From Flaccisagitta enflata (Eukaryota > Chaetognatha > Sagittoidea > Aphragmophora), in contig OZ231126.1 in assembly GCA_965153355.1 (NCBI GenBank), positions 106,268,001 to 106,332,000 on the forward strand: a DNA stretch of 64,000 nucleotides, written 5' to 3'. The notes beneath the pieces were generated by a model that was not told where the DNA came from, did not search any database, and saw only the letters and a program-made list of their open reading frames with translations. The position numbers and the translations under genes are program-made. Shown here piece after piece: positions 35,311 through 46,297 of this stretch (its first letter is position 1; the number at the start of each line of letters is the position of its first letter).

Positions 35311-35354
35311 TTACTTTCTCACTTCTGAATCAGTACAGCTAAATCAACCTTTAA

Positions 35355-35412
35355 TGATGATGATGATGAGGATGGATGATGATGATGAAGGATGATGATA
35401 ATGATGATTATG

Positions 35413-35454
<42 letters not shown>

Positions 35455-35524
35455 CGATGATGATGATGATGATGACATCAAACCGATCGGAAATTGCTAA
35501 CCTGTTATATTTCTTCTCTCTCTT

Positions 35525-35564
<40 letters not shown>

Positions 35565-35565
35565 G
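35355..35565. repeat. (GAT)n and (CT)n arrays; CT array acts as pyrimidine tract of a 3' splice site
   Basis: GAT array about 35355-35478; CT array about 35517-35562 ending CTCCAG at 35565, directly before exon 5. Confidence 0.75.
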
Positions 35566-35864
35566 CCCAGATGCATTGTTGCCTAGTCGGGCTTGTTTTA
35601 AATGGCACCACTTCTGAATCGCTTAAAGCATTAAAGATAAGATGGGCTCGGTCAGCAAAATCAACAAATCTACAAACATACTGCAAACAAAAAGGACCAA
35701 AAAACGGCTTATTGAGTCGTGTAGCACGCAACTGAATATCCTCATTTCTCATCAGTTTTTCATTGTTCATAAAAAAGAGGATGTCTATCAGTATTGTACT
35801 TTTGATCTTACGACTCCTACTTTCCCATTTGCAATGCTTACTATATATGCAGTTTGTTCAAATG
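35566..35864 (+). pseudogene. Exon 5 of the decayed gene
   Basis: After CTCCAG one C completes the phase 2 codon left at 33668. The frame then reads PDALLPSRACFKWHHF, TGA (35615-35617), IA, TAA (35624-35626), and stays open for 79 codons (MGSVSKINKSTNILQTKRTK ... TFPFAMLTIYAVCSN) to a possible donor AATG|GTAGCA (35864/35865, phase 1). A similar stretch (TPSFPLAILTLYD) is encoded at about 42420-42475. The antisense frame is also open, so strand assignment rests on splice phase. Confidence 0.33.
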
Positions 35865-35945
35865 GTAGCAAGTAGCATAGAGTTTAGTTTGTTTATAGAT
35901 CCTAAAACTCCCGAAACAAATCGGATTGGAAATTGCTACGATTGA

Positions 35946-36022
<77 letters not shown>

Positions 36023-36030
36023 CTTCCATT
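35946..36030. repeat. (CT)n microsatellite
   Basis: CT array preceded by GGAAATTGCTA, which also precedes the CT array at 35517, indicating a duplicated array-plus-flank. Confidence 0.85.
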
Positions 36031-36239
36031 CATTCATTTATTTACTCTTGGATTACCGCTGAACCGTATTTCGTTGTTGGTCAAAACGAGGGGTCCTAAT
36101 ATGAGGCTGGAATTTTCTATGAGACTGCTTTGATAAACGCCATTCTGTATCTGTTTGATGGCATTCCGTGATTTCTTTCATTTGCAATAAATGTCCTTTT
36201 ATTCATTCATTCATAACAATAAGAAAGCATGTAAAAATG

Positions 36240-36356
36240 GAGGAAAGGAAGAAAGGAAGAAAGGGAGAATGGAAGAAAGGAAGAATGGAAGAAAGGAAGA
36301 ATGGAAGAAAGAAAAAAAAAGAAAGAAAGAAAAAAGAGAAAGAAAGAAAGAAAGAA

Positions 36357-36423
<67 letters not shown>

Positions 36424-36452
36424 TAGACAGAAAGAAAGAAAGAAAGAATGAT

Positions 36453-36515
<63 letters not shown>

Positions 36516-36520
36516 AATTG
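36240..36520. repeat. GGAAGAAT, GAAA and GACA arrays
   Basis: GGAAGAAA/GGAAGAAT units, then (GACA)n about 36358-36425, then (GAAA)n to 36518. Confidence 0.9.
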
Positions 36521-36540
36521 AAATTGAAGATTTCTCTCAA

Positions 36541-36843
36541 ACATCACCTTATTTTGTTGGTACTGGAAATAACTACCCTGAGTGATCGATCGATAACAGA
36601 GGATCCCTTGCATGAAGTGAGTTGGTTTATGGCCATGCTGACTTGCCATTGATCCAAAGTCACAGCTGATTTCGCGATCATCGTTCATCATCGATGAGAC
36701 AATGATCGATAACAAAACAAGGCCGACCAAAGGCTCACATTTATGGTGTTGAAAAAGATCACTAGATCATTTGAAGCAGGTGAGCTCAAAAAGCTCAAAA
36801 ACGCCTGTGTTACATGGGGAACAACCGACTGACCAACTGACGG
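36541..36843. other. Spacer with a GTCGCG-type scrap
   Basis: AAAACAAGGCCGACC at 36714 and ACCGACTGACCAACTGACGG at 36823 resemble head and tail fragments; nothing else supportable. Confidence 0.35.
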
Positions 36844-37366
<523 letters not shown>

Positions 37367-37461
37367 TTTTACATTTGAATGTCCACTTTGAACGCCTTTC
37401 ATTGTAAATTGAACTTTAAACATAATCCATCAACAAGAATTTGTAATTTTTTCTAAGATAG

Positions 37462-38188
37462 AAATAGTAAGGGGACACCCGATTTAAATTTTATGATTAT
37501 CATGTATTTATGGGTCAGTTTACACTTATTTACACTTTTTGAGATGATTTTGGTTGATCGCGACCCTTACGGCGCACTTTTGAGCGCAATAAGCATGCAA
37601 ATATAATGCTAGATTTGCATAAAGAAATCGTTGATGACATGTCCTCACGTTTTAGGCCATAACTCATACGTTTTTCAAGAAGAATTCAAAAAATTGGTGA
37701 CCAAAATAAAGAGTTTTTTCAGACAAATCAAATGTTTTTTTCCGCGCAAAGATAGGTCCAGCCGTTCAAAAGTTATTCAACTACAAAGGCAAAAAAAGAA
37801 ATTTGAAACATTTAAAGTGGGCAAAAATTATGATTTTCGGTACACAATCATTAATTAGTTGCATTTTTTTTTAGCCAATTCCTTGAACTTGGCCAGCTCT
37901 ACGGAAAATATGGTACCTAGGGCAGTTTCACCCAAATGATTAGACTAGAAATGCCCAAAAACAGGTCAAAATCTGTCAAAAATGGACATTGAATGCATTT
38001 CCAAGCATTTAATCATCGCTTGGCTGATGTACTATGGCTTACATGAATTGTTCAATTGATATTGATAGTAGCCATATTGTGCACGAAAATATTTACTCAT
38101 TTAAACATCAAATATGGCCTGAATAAAGTCAAAATTGAGTCAGAATGGGGAAATACCGATCTTCTATACAATTGTGCATTTTTTGCTT
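37462..38188 (+). repeat. Dispersed repeat C, copy 1
   Basis: Starts AGTAAGGGGACACCCGATTT and runs about 725 bp colinear with 47508-48230, sharing TGATTATCATG, TTGATGACATGTC, TCACGTTTTAGGCCATA, AAAAATTGGTGACCAAAAT and CGTTCAAAAGTTATT. It lies upstream of repeat D (40692 onward), as in the 47.5-56-kb insertion. Confidence 0.7.
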
Positions 38189-38191
38189 ATT

Positions 38192-38362
38192 TTTAGTCGC
38201 GGACACGCGACTCTACACCTTGCCGTGTCGGTCGGTCGGTCAGTAGGTCGGTCGGTCCATTCTTCCGTCCGTCACATTTTTGAATTCCGAGCGGTTTTCG
38301 CATTACTGCTCCTGCCCAAACCGTCCGCGACTGGATTGCCGTGTATCCGGCCTTGTTTTTGG
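38192..38362 (-). repeat. GTCGCG element, family I, complete, reverse orientation
   Basis: TTAGTCGCGGACACGCGACTC, then GTCGGTCGGTCGGTCAG, GTCCGTCACATTTTTGAATT, CCGAGCGGTTTTCGCATTAC, CCTGCCCAAACCGTCCGCGAC and CGTGTATCCGGCCTTGTTTT. Confidence 0.8.
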
Positions 38363-38537
38363 TCGCAAACACACAACACTGAAAGCCACTTTTTGGTCCA
38401 TCTGTTCATCCATCCGTCAGTGCAGAGAGTGATTGTTTTATCTAATTTTGTTACAGGCAGAGGCAAAACCCTACGTCATACAGAAAACAAGACGGAATAC
38501 ACATATTATATTCTAAATCCTTGTTTTAAAAAGATAA

Positions 38538-38540
<3 letters not shown>

Positions 38541-38583
<43 letters not shown>

Positions 38584-38740
38584 TGTGTGTATAGGGGGGG
38601 ATGTGTGTGTTTAAGTATGTGTGTGTAGATTGCATGTGTAGATTACGTGTGTGTGTGTGTGTGTGGATGCGTGTGACCATGAGTGTGACCAAATGCATGT
38701 GACCATGTGTTTGTGCATGCGAGCGAGTATGCGTGTTTGA
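38541..38740. repeat. (GT)n microsatellite, interrupted
   Basis: GT array with GGG and longer interruptions. Confidence 0.85.
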
Positions 38741-39114
38741 GTGGCTGGAGTATTAGTTTCACACGATTCGGCCTTTTTTTGCGCGCGATGCTATAAGCCA
38801 CTTTTTGGGTGCCCGTTGGTCCATCTATAACGTTTGTGAACTTCTGCATTTTTGGTATTCCCGCACTGAGAAAGACCGAGCAACATACAGAGAGACAGAG
38901 ACTGCAAGGTCAGTTGATTGGTCCGTATGTCAATTAGTTCCGTAACTATGTGCGCTAAAGCACTTGCACGAGAGGTCCATCTGTCCTTCTGTTCCTCTGT
39001 GTTCATAGGCTGTGCATTTGCGCGACAATCCACCAAACAGGTGTGTAGGCCTATCAAGCCTGATATGTTTTTAGATGCATCAGTCCGTCTGTTCTGTCTA
39101 TCGGCAGTGGTTTA

Positions 39115-40014
39115 GATTTTTAAGTCTACATCCGTCGGTCAGTCAGCTGGTTGGTCGGTGGTCCCCTTTTTGGGCAGCGGTGACCTATCAATGACCTATG
39201 CTTTCACACATATGGGGAATTTTCACCTTCTCCTTCTTTGTCCATCCCCCCCTCCGATCGGCGGTCCCCTTTTTGGGCAGCGGTGACCTATCAATGACAT
39301 ATGCTTTCACACATGGGGAATTTTCACCATCTCCTTTTTTGTCCGCCCCCCCCCCTCCGAGTCTCAAGACCCGAATCCCAGCCTTTAGGCCCAATTCCCA
39401 GCCTTGAGGCCCAAATTCCAACCTCGAGGCCCAAATTCCAACCTCGAGGCCCGAGTCCCAGCCTTGAGGCCCAAATCCCAGCCTTGCGGTCCAAATCTCA
39501 GCCTTGCGGCCCAAATCCCAGCCTTGAAGCCCAAATCATAGCGTAGAGGCCTGAATCCCTGCCCAGAGGCCCAATCATCCCAGCCTAGAGGCCCAAATTC
39601 CAACCTCTAGGCCCATATACCAGCCTTAAAGCCCAAATCCAAGCTTCAAGGCACAAATTCTAGCCTCAAGGCCTAAATCCCTGCCTTGAGGCCAAAATCC
39701 CTGCCTTAAGGCCTAAATCCCAGCCTTGAGGCTCATATTCAAGCCAGGAGAAGGAGGACAAGGAGAAGAAAAAAAAGTTCCCCATATGTGTGAAAGCATA
39801 GGTCATTGACCCCTTTGGAGCCACTTCAAGCACAACCTACTAGGGCAGGGCAAGGGTACCGCTGACCATCTAACATTTCTGCGACTATTACTTTTTTGGT
39901 GTTTCAGAGCTTTTTGAGCCTACTGCTCCTGCCCAAATGCTCTAATGACCTTCTAAAACACTGCCCTTGCCCACCCGCATACAACAGGGGTAGCCGTGTA
40001 TCTGGCCTTGTTGA
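39115..40014. repeat. GTCGCG element carrying hairpin-bounded minisatellite, copy 4
   Basis: Reverse-orientation tail (TAAGTCTACATCCGTCGGTC, 39120-39168); arm GGGCAGCGGTGACCTATC, itself partly duplicated at 39173 and 39277; about 20 units of GAGGCCCAAATCCCAGCCTT (39365-39745); opposite arm (about 39778-39825); box AAGGGTACCGCTGACCATC (39852); then the family I head complement ending CCGTGTATCTGGCCTTGTT (40012). It is the mirror arrangement of copy 2. Confidence 0.7.
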
Positions 40015-40024
40015 ATCTATCTCT

Positions 40025-40395
40025 GCAACATGTGAAATCGGGTTTGCGCACCATGCAAAATCAGATTTGCGAAACACCCAATTTGGACTTGTGCAACACA
40101 AATGCGGATTTGCACAGCACGCAGATTTGCACCTAAGCAAAGCGCAAATTCGCACTCGCGTATGCTGCAAATATGAATTTGCGCATCACGCAAATTCTCA
40201 CTTGCTTAACACACAAATTCTCACTTAAGCAACATGTAAATCTGGACTAGCGCAACATGCAGATTGACACTTGCACAACAGGCAAATATAAACTTGTGCA
40301 AAACGCAAATGCTCACTTTCGCAATGTGCGCATTCGGACTTATGCGACCCGCAAATTCAGAGCCACGCAACATTCGCATTTGAACTAACTTTTAA
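40025..40395. repeat. Degenerate minisatellite, about 25-bp unit
   Basis: Repeats of the kind GCAACACGCAAATTCTCACTTG with heavy divergence. It starts right after the GTCGCG element at 40012, so it may belong to the same composite unit. Confidence 0.7.
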
Positions 40396-40466
40396 TCGAA
40401 ACTTCTTTTATGGTTTTTTAAATCGTCTAGCATTTTGATTAAACCAGAGGAAATGAACTTGAATTT

Positions 40467-40605
40467 TTAGTCGCATGCACGAGACTCTACAATTTGCTCT
40501 GTCCGCCTATCGGTCAGTTCGTTGGTCGGTCACGCTTAGCTTTTTTTTGCCGCCCCTGCCCACCCGCACGCGACTAAGGTAGCCGTGTATCCGGCCTTGT
40601 TTTGC
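40467..40605 (-). repeat. GTCGCG element, complete short form, reverse orientation
   Basis: TTAGTCGCATGCACGAGACTC, GGTCAGTTCGTTGGTCGGTC, CTTAGCTTTTTTTTGCC, CCCTGCCCACCCGCACGCGAC and CGTGTATCCGGCCTTGTTTT. About 139 bp end to end. Confidence 0.8.
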
Positions 40606-40691
40606 TAAGTAAACCCTGTGTCCTTGTGTTATTTGTCATGTGGTTTTTTAAAACAAACATACAGTGAAACCGGCCAAGTGTCCCTTACTAT

Positions 40692-42200
40692 GAAATAAGT
40701 ATTATTCGATGATGTTTTTTTTTCTTTGCCATTTTGGTGTAAAACATACTCATCTTTGAATTCTTCATGCCAAGCCCTTTCAAATGATATGCTGCACTAT
40801 GTATTTTGAATGAAAATATAACTTTTAAAAAACAATTACACTTTTAAAAGAACTCTCACCCTCAGCTACAGCGCGTAAAACGTTTTCGCGCGCAACAAAA
40901 CCACCACCACTGAGCAACAATCTTTTTTTGCTTCTAACCTAACATATGTACGCAAAAAAGAAAAGGTTAGTATCAACCGATTTTGATGAAATTTGAAATT
41001 CAAGCCCTATTTGGTGTTTCACGCGTTTTGAGGTTTAAAGAATCGACATAGCTTTTCTCCTAGAAAAGCTATTCCAATTCTGAAAAAAGGTTTGAATAGA
41101 TCTTGAAGTGCAGTTTTTTTATGTCACCAATTTTTTGTATATGCGTTTTTTAGCTTGGGAGCTACGGGAGTTTAAAGTAAACAACATTATCCAGTTAACT
41201 AACCATGGTAAAGAAAAAAATGGACAACTTCTTTTACTAGTTTCTTGTCAATTATTGGCCTGAACTACAAAAAATCCATGACTGTTTAAAAGCTCCGCAA
41301 AAAATCTTCAAAACGCGACGTTGCAGGACATTGTAACTTTATTCATTTAGAAATGGCAAAAGATTAAAGAAAAAAATCTCATATTGAAAAGAATGCTCCT
41401 TTCAATTTTTTTTCCATCAAAAATTTTACTCTTTTCGTTTTTGTCAATTATGAACTCAGGATTGTCTTAGCTACTCGATATCCATGAGCAAATCAATGAG
41501 CCATGAATTTTCTATAAAATGGAGCCAAGAACAAATTTCCAACTCAATTTGTTCAATTTCTATGTTACAATAAAGATAGCCCATGAAAATCAGGTGTTAC
41601 TGACTTTCCAAATTCTTGACCACCTGTCTTCATTCTTCTGCCATTTCTAAACGGATAGAGATATGACAACCAGCAAGGTCTCATTGGAAAGATCTTTCAC
41701 AGAGCTTCAAGATGGTCATGGATTTTGCTATGTTTTTCTTATTGCTTGGATGTGAAACGCTAACAAACAAGTAGTTTCCATTTTTTTTTGCCATAATTAT
41801 CCGGATTAAAGATGCATGCTGGATATGGTTGTTTTCTTCAAACTTACATAGTGGGCATATTTAAAAGCGCAGATATAAAGAATTGGTGACATAAAAAAAC
41901 TGCACTTCAAGATCTATTCAGACCTTTTTTCAGAATTGGAATAACTTTTCTAGGAGAAAAGCTATGTCGATTCTTTAAACCTCAAAACGCGTGAAACACC
42001 CTGTATATGTCGGAAACTCGAGGGGACCTCGATGATTTGTACCCGTCCCGTGGTGTCAAAGTTGTATTCTTATTACAGCATTCGTTTGGGTTTAAAATAT
42101 GAATTTTTTTCCAGATTTTTTCCTGCTGTGAGCCCCCTCTGCCCTTGTAGAACATGTTTTTAAGTGTTTTTTGATATAAGTTCACTTATACTATCAAAAA
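40692..42200 (+). repeat. Dispersed repeat D, copy 1, split by element A copy 2
   Basis: 40775-41011 matches about 55515-55755 (GATATGCTGC, CTACAGCGCGTAAA, CCGATTTTGATGAAATTTGA), and sequence after 42008 matches 55770 onward (TATGT..GAA.CTCG, GTCAAAGTTG). Element A copy 2 interrupts it between. Confidence 0.55.
41012..42008. mobile_element. TIR element A, copy 2, full length
   Basis: About 1 kb with terminal inverted repeats of about 140 bp: GGTGTTTCACGCGTTTTGAG (41020) and CTCAAAACGCGTGAAACACC (to 42001), ending CACCCTGTA. Interior colinear, in reverse, with 27443-28290. TA at both edges. The left tip is degenerate (TATTTGGTG). Confidence 0.75.
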
Positions 42201-42267
42201 AAAACAATAATAATGTTCATATGTCATTGGTGTTCCACGCGGAGGAAAACGCAAAAGCTAACTTCAG

Positions 42268-42480
42268 GATTTGAGCGCTCGGACAGAGCTGAGGTGCTCT
42301 TACTAATAGAAAACAATTTTTTGATGTTGATGACAAGTGAAACACAATTCCTCCTTATACCCAAACTGAAGAAAATAAAAGTGGGCCTTGTGACCCTTCA
42401 TTGACTAGTTACCACACGCATCACTCCTAGTTTTCCATTGGCAATACTAACCTTATATGATCCTCATGTTCTGCAAAACG
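42268..42480 (+). pseudogene. Exon relic similar to exon 5
   Basis: After an acceptor-like ACTTCAG the frame reads FERSDRAEVLLLIENNFL ... QFLLIPKLKKIKVGLVTLH, a TGA at 42402-42404, then LVTTRITPSFPLAILTLYD. The last part resembles TTPTFPFAMLTIYA of exon 5 at protein and DNA level, suggesting a duplicated or paralogous exon. Weak evidence. Confidence 0.28.
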
Positions 42481-42487
42481 TTCAAGT

Positions 42488-42960
42488 TAGGGTGACCCCC
42501 CCTCACCTAGTCCTCAGCGACACAGCATACAGACTGCATGAAAATACAACGAGAGCAGTCACCCAAATCTAAAGCAGTACCCCCTACAGCCCACACAGGA
42601 GGTGGTATGTGGTTATGTGGCGTATCTATCAAATGCTTATGTTTATACAAGTGGCGCCATCGAGGCAATTTCTCAATTTCCTCCTATTCACCGAGATACA
42701 GGCTTTAAAGGGGCAAAAAAGGAGCTTTTTTCAACACTTCAACGCTGTATATCAAGAACTGGGCTGAATCTTCCAAATCGCTCTGATGGCGCCATTTGTA
42801 TTAATATGGGCTTTCCATTGGTACCCTGCATGACCATATAGCACCACCTGTATGAGCTGTAGGGGGTACTGCTATAGATTTGGTTCAATCCTTTCGACTG
42901 CTCTCGTTGTATTTTCATGCAGTCTGTATATCAAATAAGGGCGACCCTACTCTTCTACTT
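42488..42960. mobile_element. TIR element, about 470 bp
   Basis: Arms of about 115 bp share ACAGACTGCATGAAAATACA, ACGAGAGCAGTC and AGCAGTACCCCCTACAGC (left 42488-42610, right inverted 42830-42955). The loop contains a 79-codon frame (42602-42841), GC-balanced with no recognisable domain and probably fortuitous. Confidence 0.7.
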
Positions 42961-43951
42961 ACCAACTGCTCTCTAATCATGGTGACATGAAATGATTTAA
43001 AATGGTTGAAAATGGTTTTAAATGGTATCTGTTAAAATGTAAGAAAAAGTTTCAATGAAATGGGTTAAACTATGAAATTTTTTCTGTGATGAAAAAATTT
43101 TCATGATAAACTTTTTCATTACAATAGTGAAATTTTGAATCTGTGTAATTATTTTCAAGAATGAAATTTTTCTATACAAACAAACTTATTTCTCAAGGGA
43201 AATTTCTTTTCAAAATGAATGTTTTTATGACGAAAATGCTTTCAGGATGACACATTATTGTAATGATAAAAACTTTTTGCTTGCCTATGGGGCATTAGGA
43301 GGTGATTTCTATTCAATGATTTCACACTGCCAATAATGGCATGATCTCACAAATGACCTCCTCCTTCTCCTCCAAACTCCTCCAAACTCCACCTCCCTCC
43401 TCCAAATGATGGGTGATTTCATACTACATAACTACCAATGCATTCATAGGCATGCATTCATTATGCCTCTGAGGTAGTGGGCTCATACTCGCGGAGACGC
43501 GGGAGGACCCCTTCACCCTATATGCCTCCGCCTCATCCTCCTCCTCCTCCTCCTCCGCCTCCGCCTCAACCTCCTCCTCCTTAATCACCCACACCACCAA
43601 AACCCACCTTAAGCTCAGCTCAACTAATGGAAAAAGAAGCTAAAAGAAAGGATACTGGTAAGTTGATTTCACCTACATTCAAATCCTAATCAAACCGCTT
43701 AAACCTAAGTTTAACTGAAACACAATTAAACTGATCACATTCAATTTTGCATTAACTCATATTCTTTTTTATTTTGCTCCCTTTCATAATTTGAAGCCAT
43801 ATTCACACTTTTCTCAAATTTTCTTTCCTTTCATTTCATTTCATTTCATCTGATTTGATTTCATTTCTTTTTTTCTTTCATTTTCTTTTATTCACCTTTC
43901 TCATTTTCATTTTTATATATTTTCTTATGTGAACTCTTTTATAACATATAG
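42961..43951. other. Spacer: AT-rich, then CCT/CTC-rich, then T-rich
   Basis: AT-rich with small inverted motifs (GAAAATTTT-type) to 43270, a CTCCTCCT/CCGCCT-rich stretch at 43355-43585, then T-rich sequence to the splice-like ACATATAG at 43944-43951. No gene. Confidence 0.4.
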
Positions 43952-44175
43952 AACTTTTTACAAAGATAACTAACAAACTTAAGAATTTTGAGCTTAATCC
44001 GTCAGACTTTCATACACCACACAACTTTTTATGGGCCAATCTGACTAACAACATTATTTTTCAACAATCATTAATAGACATACACACGATGTCACATCAT
44101 TCAAGCGGCACAAGTCCCCTAATATTCAACCCGGCAGAGATTAACACACCAGCAGGCATCAGACTTATAGATTGA
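43952..44175 (+). pseudogene. Exon 6 of the decayed gene (or separate gene)
   Basis: A T-rich tract and ACATATAG precede a 73-codon open frame: LFTKITNKLKNFELNPSDF, HTPHNFLWANLTNNIIFQQS, ending TGA at 44173-44175. Two bases precede the first full codon (phase 1), compatible with the phase 1 donor of exon 5. The same frame reopens after the stop and continues with three more stops to the exon at 44533-44899. Protein family unknown. Confidence 0.38.
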
Positions 44176-44320
44176 AATTTATCTAGTCAAAAAGGCCCTG
44201 CCTCCTCAAGCGTCAAATCCGCCCTCTCAAACTTGAAATTTGTCTTTTCAAACCTTTAATCTCTTCTCACATTTCAAAAGCATGAGACACATTTCAAGCC
44301 CAAGACGCCCGATTTCACGC

Positions 44321-44322
<2 letters not shown>

Positions 44323-44378
<56 letters not shown>
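44323..44378. repeat. (GACA)n microsatellite, unit 1
   Basis: About 14 GACA units; the same locus in the duplicate units (46239-46297 and 56730-56812) has different lengths, which also changes the reading frame across it. Confidence 0.9.
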
Positions 44379-44532
44379 TAATGATAAGAGAAAGTTTTGC
44401 AAAGCAGAATAAAAGATATCACCATCACTCTTAAGCAACCTGTCTATAATCTGTATGACTGCCAAAGATGAATATCTAGTCAAGGACACCGCCACCATAT
44501 ACAGCATGTCTGCCTCTGCACCACCAATATAG

Positions 44533-44899
44533 CACCACATTTCAACAAAATGCGTAAGCGCCGTAAAGAATTCAACCCTCTTCAAAACTGGCCAAAATGG
44601 CATCAAAGAAAGAATTCAAGAGAGAAAATCGTCTAATATTCCAACCCAAGAACCAAATATTAATGCAAGATTAATAAGTTTCGAGGATCATGCAGATTTT
44701 CACTCTCACATCCAATTAGCTCTATCTGAAGAGGAACAACGCAAAATAAAAAAAATCGCATTGACACGCATTGAAAAAGAAGCAGATTCCGACCAGAACA
44801 AAAACATACTTTTTGACAACACAAACATCGCAATGAGATCCGCAAAAATCTACTATAAAGTGTTTAGACGACTCATTGACGCTTCAAACCTCGATGAAG
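44533..44899 (+). pseudogene. Exon-like frame, copy 1 of 3
   Basis: Acceptor-like CACCAATATAG, then 122 open codons (HHISTKCVSAVKNSTLFKTG ... ISFEDHADFHSHIQLALSEE ... YYKVFRRLIDASNLDE) to a good donor GAAG|GTAACA at 44899/44900, phase 1. A possible 54-nt intron ends at ACCACCAG. Lys/Glu-rich and helical in appearance; family unknown. Copies at 46441-46819 and 56955-57334 keep the frame open with mostly conservative changes. Confidence 0.42.
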
Positions 44900-45172
44900 G
44901 TAACAACAATACAACACACTCATTCACATGACAATGAATACACCAACCACCAGATTCATCGAACTTTCACAATTATTTCAAAAAATTCATTTATTTTCCG
45001 GGCCTGGCTCTCAAAATACCCTGAGTTGAAAGAAGCAAGAGAGAGAGAGAGAGAATTGAATTAAATTGAATTTAATGGTCCATTAAAGTGATAGCACTTT
45101 CGTACAAAAATCAACATTGTGATTAAGTACAAGGACATGATTTAGAATCACATTTTCACTCTACGGCTGCAA

Positions 45173-46161
45173 TTTTACGTCTGCCTTTTTATTTCTTTTG
45201 TTCTGGATTGCTCTCTTTATCTCTGCTTTTGTCGGAAGATCATCATTTTTGCCTTCATCATTGTCATCACTCCAGGTCTGTACTTTTTCTTTTATGATTT
45301 CATGTGACGGATGAGGTGTGACATCTTTCTTAGAGTAATGGTCTTCATAGTAAGAGGCCCTGGTCTCTTTATTTATTTCTTGGTCATACACTCGCTTCCC
45401 ATCTTTGTCTTTCACAACCATCCATTCGCTGGTTTTATCCTGCTTGTGGGCTCTTCTCACATTCCAGAGACCATTTCTTCCTTGTTGAATCATTGCTTCA
45501 AATCTCTTTTGCAGTCTCTCCTCCTCATCTCTTTCTGCTTCATCTCTCACATTCTCCTGCCTTATTCGATATTTCTTTAATAATAGTCCCTTTGTAGCTT
45601 TGTCAGTCTCTTTTTCATAATTCCTTCGTGCCACATTTCTCTCACATCTGGCTTTTTGTAATCCAAGTGAGGGCTTTGGGGGTTTCCCTACTTTAATGGT
45701 TGTTTTTCCGATTGATTTCCATGCAGCTTTTTGTATAAGCTTGTCCCATTTTTTGTATCTTTCTGTTAATGGTATTTCTTGTTTACTCATTATTTCTACT
45801 GCTGCGGACTTTTGTTTGGCAAGCTCTTCTCTGAATAGGGCCCACTCTTCTGGAGATGCATTGGTATTCCACTTGCAATGTTTTTGTTGCGCATCATGGT
45901 TCTTTTCCAGACATATGTCAATGCAGATTGTATTATGATCTGATTCAGACTTCTTACTCCTCATTTTGAGATCGCCTGCTTCATCAATGGTGAGCTTGCT
46001 AATAACTTCACTTGCACCATATGTTGCAATAACAAAGTCATTAGCAGATTTTTCTTGCGTTTTTGAGGGATATTGTCTTGTAATCACACTTTCACATTTT
46101 TCACTCTCATTCATTACCATCACGCCACACTCCTCAAAGACTTTTTTAATCAGCTTACCAT
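45173..46161 (-). pseudogene. LINE ORF2 internal fragment, unit 1
   Basis: A 320-codon frame nearly identical to residues about 250-570 of ORF2 at 57845-61237 (end of endonuclease, SESDHNTICIDI, and the linker to RT). It lacks the RT domain: compared with the long copy, everything from the linker to the 3' end is deleted at the GCCTTTTTATT junction. Confidence 0.85.
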
Positions 46162-46253
46162 TCCTTTACCTTTAATCTCTTCTCACATTTCAAAAGCATG
46201 AGACACATTTCAAGCCCAAGACGCCCGATTTCACGCTAGACAGACAGACAGAC

Positions 46254-46297
<44 letters not shown>

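Larger units (their letters stand above)
44254..46161. repeat. Segmental duplication unit 1 (flank plus LINE fragment)
   Basis: 44254-45172 (starting CTTTAATCTCTTCTCAC) recurs at 46162-47093 and 56662-57601 with about 98 percent identity by eye. It contains (GACA)n, an exon-like frame (44533-44899), a CT-free AGAG run and, at its right end, GGCTGCAATTTTACGTC. A LINE fragment (45173-46161) completes the unit; the next unit begins immediately after CTTACCATTCCTTTAC. Confidence 0.8.

Noticed and set aside
35408-35850. Minus-strand frame antisense to exon 5 (MNNEKLMRNEDIQL...)
   Set aside because: It is open and looks protein-like, so it stays a competing reading, but it runs straight into the GA array without a splice donor, while the plus-strand frame fits splice phases on both sides.
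44323-44378. GACA array considered as a CRISPR-like repeat
   Set aside because: Simple 4-bp tandem repeat without spacers, in a eukaryotic genome.
44274-44606. Minus-strand frame MMPFWPVLKRVEFF... repeated at 46.2-46.5 and 56.7-57.0 kb
   Set aside because: It reads into the GACA array and is antisense to the plus-strand exon-like frame that has acceptor and donor. Conservation among the three copies only reflects recent duplication.
45696-46175. Plus-strand frames MVVFPIDFHAAFC... and MRSPASSMVSLL... (also at 56.2-56.7 and 60.0-60.6 kb)
   Set aside because: Antisense shadows of LINE ORF2.
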